Below, piece by piece: positions 1-6,462 of a stretch of DNA of 64,000 bases. The stretch lies in assembly GCF_022865125.1 (NCBI RefSeq), contig NZ_CP094828.1, positions 744,001-808,000 on the forward strand. The letters are read 5' to 3'. Source of the stretch: Acuticoccus sp. I52.16.1 (GTDB lineage: Bacteria > Pseudomonadota > Alphaproteobacteria > Rhizobiales > Amorphaceae). The notes under the pieces were generated by a model. That model was given only the letters and a program-made list of their open reading frames with translations, had not been told where the DNA came from and made no database searches. Both the position numbers and the translations under genes were made by a program. Position 1 is the stretch's first letter. Each line of letters opens with the position of its first letter.

Positions 1-150
1 GTCATGACGACGACGATCGCGCTGGAAACCTCCAAGGGCAACCTGAGCCTGGCGATGGCGCTGGGTATCGTGCTCCTCACCATCGCCCTCCTCGTCAACG
101 CGATGGTGATGGCGGTGCGCGCGTCGGCGGCGAGGTCGGCTTATGCTTGA
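1..150 (+). CDS. tupB: ABC transporter permease, C-terminal end (likely tungstate TupB), partial
   Basis: Only the last 49 codons lie in the window, and the frame is open from base 1 to the TGA at 148-150. The visible part has a polar stretch followed by one strongly hydrophobic segment (LAMALGIVLLTIALLVNAM), as expected for the final membrane helix of an ABC importer permease. The assignment to TupB rests on the neighbours: its last codons overlap the start of the ATPase gene by 8 bp, and a tungstate-type binding protein follows. The start and the conserved permease loop are outside the window. Confidence 0.72.
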   Translation, partial: VMTTTIALETSKGNLSLAMALGIVLLTIALLVNAMVMAVRASAARSAYA

Positions 151-922
151 GGCCGCCTTCGCCCACCCGGCCCACCTCGCGGGCAGCGTCGTCACCCTGG
201 CGCCGCCGCTGCTCGAAACGCGCGAGCTCACCTTCGCGGTGCGTGGGCGGCGCCTGGTGGACGGCGTCCGCCTCGCGGTCCGGCCGGGGCGGCGCACGGT
301 GGTGCTCGGCGCCAACGGGGCGGGCAAGAGCCTGCTGCTGCGCCTGATGCACGGCCTGATCGCGCCGACCGAGGGCGCGGTGCTGTGGCAGGGACGGCCG
401 CTGGACAAAGCGGCGCGGCGGCGGCAGGCGATGGTGTTCCAGCGGCCGGTGATGCTGCGCCGCTCGGCCCGCGCGAACATCGCCTTCGCGCTCGGCGTGA
501 GCGGCGTGCCGCGCGCACGGCGGGCCGCGCGGATCGACGAGGCGCTGGAGCGGGCCCGGCTGACGGCGCTCGCCGGCCAGCCCGCCCGGCTTCTCTCCGG
601 CGGCGAGCAGCAGCGTCTGGCGCTCGCCCGCGCGCTCGTGTGCGCGCCGGAGATCCTCTTCCTCGACGAGCCCACCGCCAGCCTCGACCCGGCCTCCACC
701 CAGGCGATCGAGGCGGTGATCGCCGAGGCCGCCGCCGCCGGCGTCACCATCGTCATGGTCACGCACGACCGCGGCCAGGCCGAGCGCCTCGCCGACGACG
801 TCGCCTTCCTGCACGCGGGCCGCCTCGTCGAGCACGGCCCTGCGGCGCGGCTCCTCGAGGCCCCGCAATCGGAACCGCTGCGCGCCTGGCTCGGAGGGCG
901 GCTCTACCTCGGCCCCGCCTGA
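143..922 (+). CDS. tupC: Tungstate ABC transporter ATP-binding protein
   Basis: This 259-aa protein is the ATPase that powers uptake by the permease encoded just upstream. All the nucleotide-binding motifs are present: Walker A GANGAGKS at residues 56-63, the Q-loop glutamine at 100, the LSGGEQ signature at 151-156, Walker B ILFLDEP at 171-177 and the H-loop histidine at 208. The ATG at 143 overlaps the upstream stop by 8 bp, which suggests translational coupling. The tungstate substrate is inferred from the neighbouring TupA-type binding protein, because ATPases of this group cannot be told from phosphate or molybdate relatives by motif alone. The protein is cytoplasmic and membrane-associated. 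Confidence 0.85.
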   Translation: MLEAAFAHPAHLAGSVVTLAPPLLETRELTFAVRGRRLVDGVRLAVRPGRRTVVLGANGAGKSLLLRLMHGLIAPTEGAVLWQGRPLDKAARRRQAMVFQRPVMLRRSARANIAFALGVSGVPRARRAARIDEALERARLTALAGQPARLLSGGEQQRLALARALVCAPEILFLDEPTASLDPASTQAIEAVIAEAAAAGVTIVMVTHDRGQAERLADDVAFLHAGRLVEHGPAARLLEAPQSEPLRAWLGGRLYLGPA

Positions 923-964
923 GCGCGTCGCCGCCGCAAACGAAAACACACGGGAGGACCCCTC

Positions 965-1807
965 ATGCTCCGTCGCCATTTCCTCAGCCTCACCGCGGCC
1001 GGTCTCGTCGCCGCCACGTTCGCCGCGACGTTCGCCGGCGGTGCGCGCGCCGACGCGCCGTTCATCGTCGTGCAGTCGACGACGTCGACCCAGAACTCGG
1101 GCCTCTTCGACGAGCTGCTGCCGAAGTTCACCGACAAGACCGGCATCGAGGTCCGCGTCGTCGCGGTCGGCACCGGGCAGGCGATCAAGAACGCCGCGAA
1201 CGGCGACGGCGACGTCCTCTTCGTGCACGCCAAGCCCGCCGAGGAGGCGTTCGTGGCCGGCGGCGACGGCGTCGAGCGGCACGACGTGATGTACAACGAC
1301 TTCGTCATCGTCGGCCCGCCCTCCGACCCCGCCGAGGTCGCCGGTTCGGCCGACGTGGTCGCCGCCCTCACCAAGATCGCCGCGGCGCAGGCGCCGTTCG
1401 CCTCGCGCGGCGACGATTCGGGAACCAACAAGGCCGAACTGCGGCTGTGGGACGAAGCCGGCATCGACGTCGCGGGCGCGTCGGGCGGGTGGTACCGCGA
1501 GACCGGGTCGGGCATGGGCGCGACGCTCAACACCGGCACCGGCATGGGCGCCTACATCATGACCGACCGCGCCACCTGGATCGCCTTCGGCAACAAAGGC
1601 GACTACCAGATCGCCGTCGAGGGCGATCCGAAGATGTTCAACCAGTACGGCATCATCCTCGTGAGCCCGCAAAAGCACCCCAACGTGAAGGCGCAGGAGG
1701 GTCAGGCCTTCGTCGACTGGGTGATCTCGCCGGAAGGCCAGCAGGCCATCGCCGACTACCGGGTCGACGGGCAGCAGCTCTTCTTCCCCAACGCCGTGGG
1801 CGACTGA
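965..1807 (+). CDS. tupA: Tungstate-binding periplasmic protein TupA
   Basis: This is the 280-aa solute-binding component of the tungstate importer. An N-terminal export signal with a double arginine (MLRRHFLSL) ends at a likely ARA|D cleavage site (residues 27-30). The mature protein opens with the TTST-x2-SG segment (39-46), which in the TupA/WtpA family forms part of the oxyanion pocket. A GxGxA segment and a GDGDVLFVHA segment, both typical of TupA, follow. A GGAGG-like ribosome binding site lies a few bases before the ATG. The gene ends 4 bp from the convergent regulator gene. In the family, TupA prefers tungstate over molybdate by orders of magnitude. That preference here is inferred from homology. 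Confidence 0.88.
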   Translation: MLRRHFLSLTAAGLVAATFAATFAGGARADAPFIVVQSTTSTQNSGLFDELLPKFTDKTGIEVRVVAVGTGQAIKNAANGDGDVLFVHAKPAEEAFVAGGDGVERHDVMYNDFVIVGPPSDPAEVAGSADVVAALTKIAAAQAPFASRGDDSGTNKAELRLWDEAGIDVAGASGGWYRETGSGMGATLNTGTGMGAYIMTDRATWIAFGNKGDYQIAVEGDPKMFNQYGIILVSPQKHPNVKAQEGQAFVDWVISPEGQQAIADYRVDGQQLFFPNAVGD

Positions 1808-1811
1808 CGCC

Positions 1812-2699
1812 TCAGCGCGACAGCCAGCGCACGCGGCCGTGGCCGGCGACGTCGTAGCCGCCCATCGCGGCGGCTTTGGCGGCGAACTCGGGCGTGCGGC
1901 AGAACGCCAGCAGCGCCTGCACGGGCGGGGTGAAATAGGCGTGCCGGTCGATCAGGAGATCGAACGCCTCGTCGACCAGCGGGCGGAACGACAGGCGGAA
2001 CTGCTGGGCCACCGCCTCGAGGCCGAGCGCGGCGTCCGCCTCGCCGGCGTAGACGGCGGCCGCCGCCTCGGTCTCGGTCCGGGCGAGCGTGGGGTGAACG
2101 AGGATCGTGTCGGCCACCCCGGCGGCGGCGCCCAGCCGGTCGAACAGGGCGCGGGCGCCGGCGCCGGCCTGGCGCAGCACGACGCGGCGGCCGGCGAGGT
2201 CGCCCATACCGCCGATCCCTGCGGACGGGGCGGTGATGAGGCCCTGGGTGCGCCGGGCGAAGGCGATCAGCACCACGTCGGCCGGCTGGCGCGCGGCGAC
2301 CGTCTCGATATTGAAGCCGCCGTCCTCGGGGATGTGCAAGGCCGCCAGCGCCGCCTCGCCCCGCATGAAGCGGTCGAGACCGTCGCCGCTGCCGTCGAGC
2401 AGCGCGGCGAGGCCGGAGCCCGATTCGCGCATGGCCCATTCCAGCAGCGGATCGTGCGAGCCGGCGAGGACCGGCGGTCGCTCGGCGGCGGGTCGCTCGG
2501 CCGGCGCGGGCGCTTCGCCGGAGATCCAGGCGGCGATCTCGTCCTTGGGAAAGAGCAGCTTGCCGGTGACGCGGCGGTGCGGGATCTCGCCCGCCGCGGC
2601 GAGGTCGTAGACCTTCCGCTCCTTCACCCTCAGAAGCTCGGCCACTTCCCGCGTCGTCAGGAAGGCCGGCTCCCGCGTCTCGCGTTCCGCTGCTGCCAC
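1812..2699 (-). CDS. Helix-turn-helix protein fused to a periplasmic-binding-protein-like domain (putative W/Mo-responsive regulator)
   Basis: This 295-aa protein has two parts. Residues about 13-60 form an excisionase/MerR-like helix-turn-helix (TTREVAELLRVKERKVYDLA, then a wing-like segment). Residues about 80-295 look like a type II periplasmic-binding-protein fold of the molybdate/tungstate type, but with no signal peptide, so the protein should be cytoplasmic. This architecture resembles one-component regulators that sense an oxyanion or a molybdopterin-related ligand. It is the last gene of the formate dehydrogenase operon on the minus strand and converges on tupA with 4 bp between the stops. 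A role in regulating FDH or tungstate uptake is inferred from this position. DNA binding and ligand are untested. Confidence 0.72.
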   Translation of the reverse strand: MAAAERETREPAFLTTREVAELLRVKERKVYDLAAAGEIPHRRVTGKLLFPKDEIAAWISGEAPAPAERPAAERPPVLAGSHDPLLEWAMRESGSGLAALLDGSGDGLDRFMRGEAALAALHIPEDGGFNIETVAARQPADVVLIAFARRTQGLITAPSAGIGGMGDLAGRRVVLRQAGAGARALFDRLGAAAGVADTILVHPTLARTETEAAAAVYAGEADAALGLEAVAQQFRLSFRPLVDEAFDLLIDRHAYFTPPVQALLAFCRTPEFAAKAAAMGGYDVAGHGRVRWLSR

Positions 2700-2755
2700 G
2701 ATCGCTCCACCCTGCGCCTGCCTCCTGACTTAGCGCGCTTTGCGGGCGGGTGAAA

Positions 2756-2935
2756 TCACTCGTCGTCGTCGGCGAGCTCGCCGCGGCGGGACGTGACGCC
2801 GGGGTCGAGGCGAACCGAGTCGGCCGCCGCGGTGCGATCGGCCGACGACCAGCCGACCAGCTCGCTGTTGAGGACGTAGGCGGCGCCGACCGTGATGGCG
2901 GCGAGGGCGGTGAAGGAGAGGAGCATCGCGCGCAT
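2756..2935 (-). CDS. Small single-span membrane protein of the FDH operon (59 aa)
   Basis: The protein is 59 aa. Residues about 4-22 (MLLSFTALAAITVGAAYVL) are a hydrophobic helix that could be a membrane anchor or an uncleaved signal. The polar tail ends in an acidic GELADDDE. It starts 5 bp after the stop of the WD40-cytochrome gene on the same strand, so the two are almost certainly co-transcribed, and its third-position GC is as high as that of its neighbours. I do not recognise the family. It could be a small assembly or anchoring subunit for the soluble cytochrome fusion. That is only a guess from position. Confidence 0.6.
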   Translation of the reverse strand: MRAMLLSFTALAAITVGAAYVLNSELVGWSSADRTAAADSVRLDPGVTSRRGELADDDE

Positions 2936-2940
2936 GAGGG

Positions 2941-4491
2941 TCACTCCGTGTGCTGGCGCAGGAATTCGATGAGGTCGTGGCGGTCGCCGGCGTCGGTGAT
3001 GCGCTGCATCGGCATGTTGGAGCCGGGGACGTAGTGCTCGGGGCCGAGGTCGAAGAGGGCGCCGAGACTGTCGGCGGTCCACACGATGTCGCTGGCGGCG
3101 AGCATGTCGGAATAGCGGTAGCCGGCGACGGCGCCGGCGCGGCGGCCGAAGATGCCGGCGAGGGTCGGCCCGGCGCGGCGCTCGCCGTCGCCGGTGAGGG
3201 TGTGGCAGACGCTGCACTTGCGCTGGAATTGCCGTTCGCCGTTGTCCATCTCGGCCGGCGGGACGAGGAAGGGGCGCTGCACGGTGCCGAGCACGGGCGC
3301 CTGCGTGCCGGCGCGGGCGACGATGGCGGCGCTGTCGTCGATGCCGCCGGCGACGAGATGCGCGCCGTCGCTGAAGGAGAGCGCCCAGACCGGGCCGCGC
3401 GCGGCGACCAGACTGTCGGCGACCGTCGTCCACCCGGCCGTCTCCACCACCATGACGTGCCCCTCGCCGTCGCCGATGGCAAGGTCCGCGCCGTCCGGCG
3501 AACGGGCCAGGGCCAGGATGGGGCGCCGCCCGGCGGTGAGGTCCGCGAGGGTCGCGCCGTCGGCGAGGGCGAGGACGCGCGTGCCGCCGTCGACCGCGCC
3601 ATAGGCGATCCAGCCGGCCGCGCGGTCGACGGCGAGGACGTTGATCGCGAAGCCGTGGCGGGCGAGGACGCCGCGCTCGGCCCCCTCTTCGACCGACCAC
3701 AGCCGCAGCGAACCGTCGGCCGACGCGCTGGCGAGCGTGGCGTCGTCCACGAAGGCGACGGCGTTGACGGCGCCGTCGTGGCCGGTGAGCCAGCGTTCCA
3801 AGGTGCCGTCGGTGCGCCAGAGGCCGATCTTGCCGTCCCACCCGGCGGAGGCGATGCGCGTCCCGTCCGGCGAGACGGCGACGTCCGCGACCGAGCCCTG
3901 GTGGCCTTCGAGGCGGTGCGTCGGCGTGGCGGCGGCAAGGTCCCAGAGGATGACGGCGAAGTCGTCGCCGGCGGAGACCGCGCCGTCCGGCGGCAGGAAG
4001 GCGACGGCCTTCACGGCGGCGCGGTGGCCTTCGAGCCAGCGCACCGATCCGTCGGCGAGGGTCCAGAGGCCGACCGAGTTGTCGAACGAGGCGGTCAGCG
4101 CCACTGTCGCCGTCGCGGCGGCGGCCATGATCGGTCCGCCGTGGCCGCTCAGGCGCGCGCCCTGCGCGGCCGATCCCGGCCCGGTCGCGCCGCGGACGGG
4201 CGCGCCGGCCGGCGCCGTGGCAGAAATTGCGGCCGACGGGGGCGCGGCGGCGGGGCGAGAGGCGGCGGCGGTGGGACGGGACGGCGTGGCGGGCGGCGCC
4301 GCGTGCCGGCCGGCCTCGGCTCCTCGCGGCGGGAGCGCCGAGGCCTCGCCGGAGGTCGCGCCGGCGGGGCGCAGCGGCGCCGGCCGATCGGCCACCGCGG
4401 GACCGGCGGCGAGCAGGACCGCCGCGGCGCACGCGACGCCTGCGCAGGCTGCGGCGCGGCCCCCCGATCGAGGGCGGGCGCGCCGCGTCAC
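2941..4491 (-). CDS. WD40-repeat / cytochrome c fusion protein in the formate dehydrogenase operon
   Basis: A GTG start at 4491 gives 516 aa and sits 28 bp after the fdhC stop. An ATG farther upstream would overlap fdhC and place non-coding-like residues before the signal. From this start the protein opens with a signal peptide (hydrophobic core CAGVACAAAVLLAAG, cleavage near AVA|D). An Ala/Pro-rich linker (about 40-108) follows, then WD40 repeats (about 110-400; WDLAAA, GLWRTDG and RLWSVEEG strand ends with GH dipeptides before each blade). The C-terminal class I cytochrome c domain has haem motif CSVCH at 426-430 and candidate axial methionines at 493 and 495. It should be periplasmic. Its place directly after the cytochrome b subunit suggests an electron carrier or docking subunit for FDH. 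This function is inferred. Confidence 0.8.
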   Translation of the reverse strand: MTRRARPRSGGRAAACAGVACAAAVLLAAGPAVADRPAPLRPAGATSGEASALPPRGAEAGRHAAPPATPSRPTAAASRPAAAPPSAAISATAPAGAPVRGATGPGSAAQGARLSGHGGPIMAAAATATVALTASFDNSVGLWTLADGSVRWLEGHRAAVKAVAFLPPDGAVSAGDDFAVILWDLAAATPTHRLEGHQGSVADVAVSPDGTRIASAGWDGKIGLWRTDGTLERWLTGHDGAVNAVAFVDDATLASASADGSLRLWSVEEGAERGVLARHGFAINVLAVDRAAGWIAYGAVDGGTRVLALADGATLADLTAGRRPILALARSPDGADLAIGDGEGHVMVVETAGWTTVADSLVAARGPVWALSFSDGAHLVAGGIDDSAAIVARAGTQAPVLGTVQRPFLVPPAEMDNGERQFQRKCSVCHTLTGDGERRAGPTLAGIFGRRAGAVAGYRYSDMLAASDIVWTADSLGALFDLGPEHYVPGSNMPMQRITDAGDRHDLIEFLRQHTE

Positions 4492-4519
4492 GCCGACCGC
4501 CGGGATCAGCGCGGCCGCG

Positions 4520-5788
4520 TCATTCGGCCGGCGCAACGGCTCCGTCCGGGGCCCCGCGCGCGGCCGCTTTCTGCTCGCGCTCGGCGACCCACAGGTCGTG
4601 GTGCTCGCGGGCCCAGTTGAGGTCGACCTCCCCGTTCCCCATCGCGTCGAACGCACCCTCCATGCCGACGGTGCCGATGTAGATATGGGCCAGGATCACC
4701 GCCATCATGACGAAGCTGACGATGGCGTGCCACATCTGCGCCAGCTGCTGCTCCTCCTGCGGCGCCAACTCGGTCGGCAGCTGGAAGCCGAGGAGGCCGG
4801 GGATGCCGGTCCAGTCGATCGCCGCGAAGGTCTTGGCGAACATCGGCAGCTCGAACGGGAAGAGGAGCGCCAGACCCGAGGCCGACACCGACGCGCCCAG
4901 GAGGATCGTCACCCAGAAGACGACCTTCTGGCCCGCGTTGAACTTCTTGGCGTGCGGGTGGCCCTTGCCGACGATGCCGCCCCCCGCCTTCAGCCACTGC
5001 CAGTCGGTCCGGCTGGGAATGTTGTGCCAGACCCAGAAGACGAGCACGAGCACGAGCCCCAGCATGAAGGCCCAGGACACGTTGTTGTGGACCCACTTGG
5101 TCGCGGTGACGCCGACGGAGTAGGCCTCCTTGCCCATCACGTCCATCAGGTAGTTGCGCCCGAACAACATGAAGAGGCCGGACAGCGCCAAGAGCACGAA
5201 CGAGCCGGCCAGCAGCCAGTGGGCGAACCGTTCGATGAAGGTGAAACGGAGGATGGTACGGCCGGACTTGCCGGCGCGGATGCGGATGCGCCCGCGGATC
5301 AGGAAGAACAGCGCCAGCACCCCGATGACGGCGAGCAGCAAGATCCCGCCCCACTCGCGAAGCGGACCGCGGCGGAGCTTCAGCCACTCCATCCCGCCGG
5401 TCTGGATCAGGACCCCGGCGGCGGGGGTGTGCGCGGTCGTCGTCACGTCGCTGGTGCCGTAGCGGATGGCGCGGTAGGCGTCCGGATAGCTGAGGCCGGC
5501 ACCCAGCTCGCCGGCGATGGTGGCCGCGGAGTGCGGATCAGCGCCGCCGGCCGAGGCGGGCGCCGTGCGCGGCGGCTCGCTGATCACCTCGCCGCGTTGA
5601 CGGGCCATGATCCGGTCGAGCGCGGCATCGGTGCCGGAATTGCCGGCCTTGCCGAGCGAGGCGGGCTGGCGGGCGATGCCGCTGTCCGGCTTCGTCGGAA
5701 GCTGCTCCTGCGCGAACGACGGCTGAACCAGCGCGACCGACACGATCGCGAGAAGGAGGGCGGCGAGCCACCTATCGAGCCAGCGCAT
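4520..5788 (-). CDS. fdhC: Formate dehydrogenase gamma subunit (cytochrome b556 type)
   Basis: This 422-aa integral membrane subunit anchors the enzyme and passes electrons from the Fe-S subunit to the quinone pool or another carrier. It begins with a signal peptide (LAALLLAIVSVALV, cleavage near SFA|Q). A periplasmic segment of about 120 residues comes next, with the first core helix near 149-168. Candidate haem-b ligands are the histidines in ERFAHW, KWVHNN, MWHAIV and LAHIY. The C-terminus after the last helix (GEVDLNWAREHHDLW) is typical of the family. It lies 71 bp downstream of fdhB. The N-terminal periplasmic segment is longer than in the E. coli FdnI/FdoI subunits of about 210-220 aa, as is usual for alphaproteobacterial FDH3-like enzymes. 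Confidence 0.9.
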   Translation of the reverse strand: MRWLDRWLAALLLAIVSVALVQPSFAQEQLPTKPDSGIARQPASLGKAGNSGTDAALDRIMARQRGEVISEPPRTAPASAGGADPHSAATIAGELGAGLSYPDAYRAIRYGTSDVTTTAHTPAAGVLIQTGGMEWLKLRRGPLREWGGILLLAVIGVLALFFLIRGRIRIRAGKSGRTILRFTFIERFAHWLLAGSFVLLALSGLFMLFGRNYLMDVMGKEAYSVGVTATKWVHNNVSWAFMLGLVLVLVFWVWHNIPSRTDWQWLKAGGGIVGKGHPHAKKFNAGQKVVFWVTILLGASVSASGLALLFPFELPMFAKTFAAIDWTGIPGLLGFQLPTELAPQEEQQLAQMWHAIVSFVMMAVILAHIYIGTVGMEGAFDAMGNGEVDLNWAREHHDLWVAEREQKAAARGAPDGAVAPAE

Positions 5789-5859
5789 GAGCGTCTCCTC
5801 TTATTGTCCTTGTGGCCGTGGCGGCGCGGACGCCGTCACGGGGCGCTAACGTGGCCGCG

Positions 5860-6453
5860 TCAGTTCTGCTGCGTGCCGTAGGCGGTGCCCCAGCCCCAGG
5901 CGCCGGAGCCGAAGCCGCGCGCCACGACGCGCTCGCGGTAGATGTCGGACACGTCGTCCCCGTCACCGGCGAGCAGCGCCTTGGTGGAGCACATCTCGGC
6001 GCACAGCGGCAGCTTGCCCTCGGCGATGCGGTTGCGGCCGTACTTGGCGAACTCGGCGACCGAGTTGTCCGGCTCCGGTCCGCCCGAGCAGAAGGTGCAC
6101 TTGTCCATCTTGCCGCGGGAGCCGAAGTTGCCGGCCTGCGGGTACTGCGGCGCGCCGAACGGGCAGGCGTAGAAGCAGTAGCCGCAGCCGATGCACAGGT
6201 CCTTGGAGTGCAGCACGATGCCGTCGGACGTCTGGTAGAAGCAGTCGGTCGGACAGACGGCCATGCAGGGCGCGTCCGAGCAATGCATGCAGGCGACCGA
6301 GATGGAGCGCTCCCCCGCCTGCCCGTCGTTGATCGTCACGACGCGGCGGCGGTTGATGCCCCAGGGCACCTCGTTCTCGTTCTTGCAGGCGGTGACGCAG
6401 GCGTTGCACTCGATGCAGCGTTCGGAGTCACACAGGAATTTTGCGCGTGCCAT
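5860..6453 (-). CDS. fdhB: Formate dehydrogenase beta subunit (four-cluster ferredoxin)
   Basis: This 197-aa iron-sulfur subunit carries electrons from FdhA to FdhC. Four cysteine groups are visible: CIECNACVTAC at the N-terminus (residues 13-23), CMHCSDAPCMAVCP, CIGCGYCFYACP, and the paired CTFC and LCAEMC. This matches the four [4Fe-4S] clusters of FDH and DMSO-reductase-family beta subunits. Unlike E. coli FdnH there is no C-terminal membrane helix, and no signal peptide. It would therefore be exported by piggy-backing on the Tat signal of FdhA. It starts 9 bp after fdhA on the same strand. The length and the absence of a membrane helix fit the FDH3 beta subfamily. Confidence 0.92.
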   Translation of the reverse strand: MARAKFLCDSERCIECNACVTACKNENEVPWGINRRRVVTINDGQAGERSISVACMHCSDAPCMAVCPTDCFYQTSDGIVLHSKDLCIGCGYCFYACPFGAPQYPQAGNFGSRGKMDKCTFCSGGPEPDNSVAEFAKYGRNRIAEGKLPLCAEMCSTKALLAGDGDDVSDIYRERVVARGFGSGAWGWGTAYGTQQN

Positions 6454-6462
6454 GGTTTCCCC

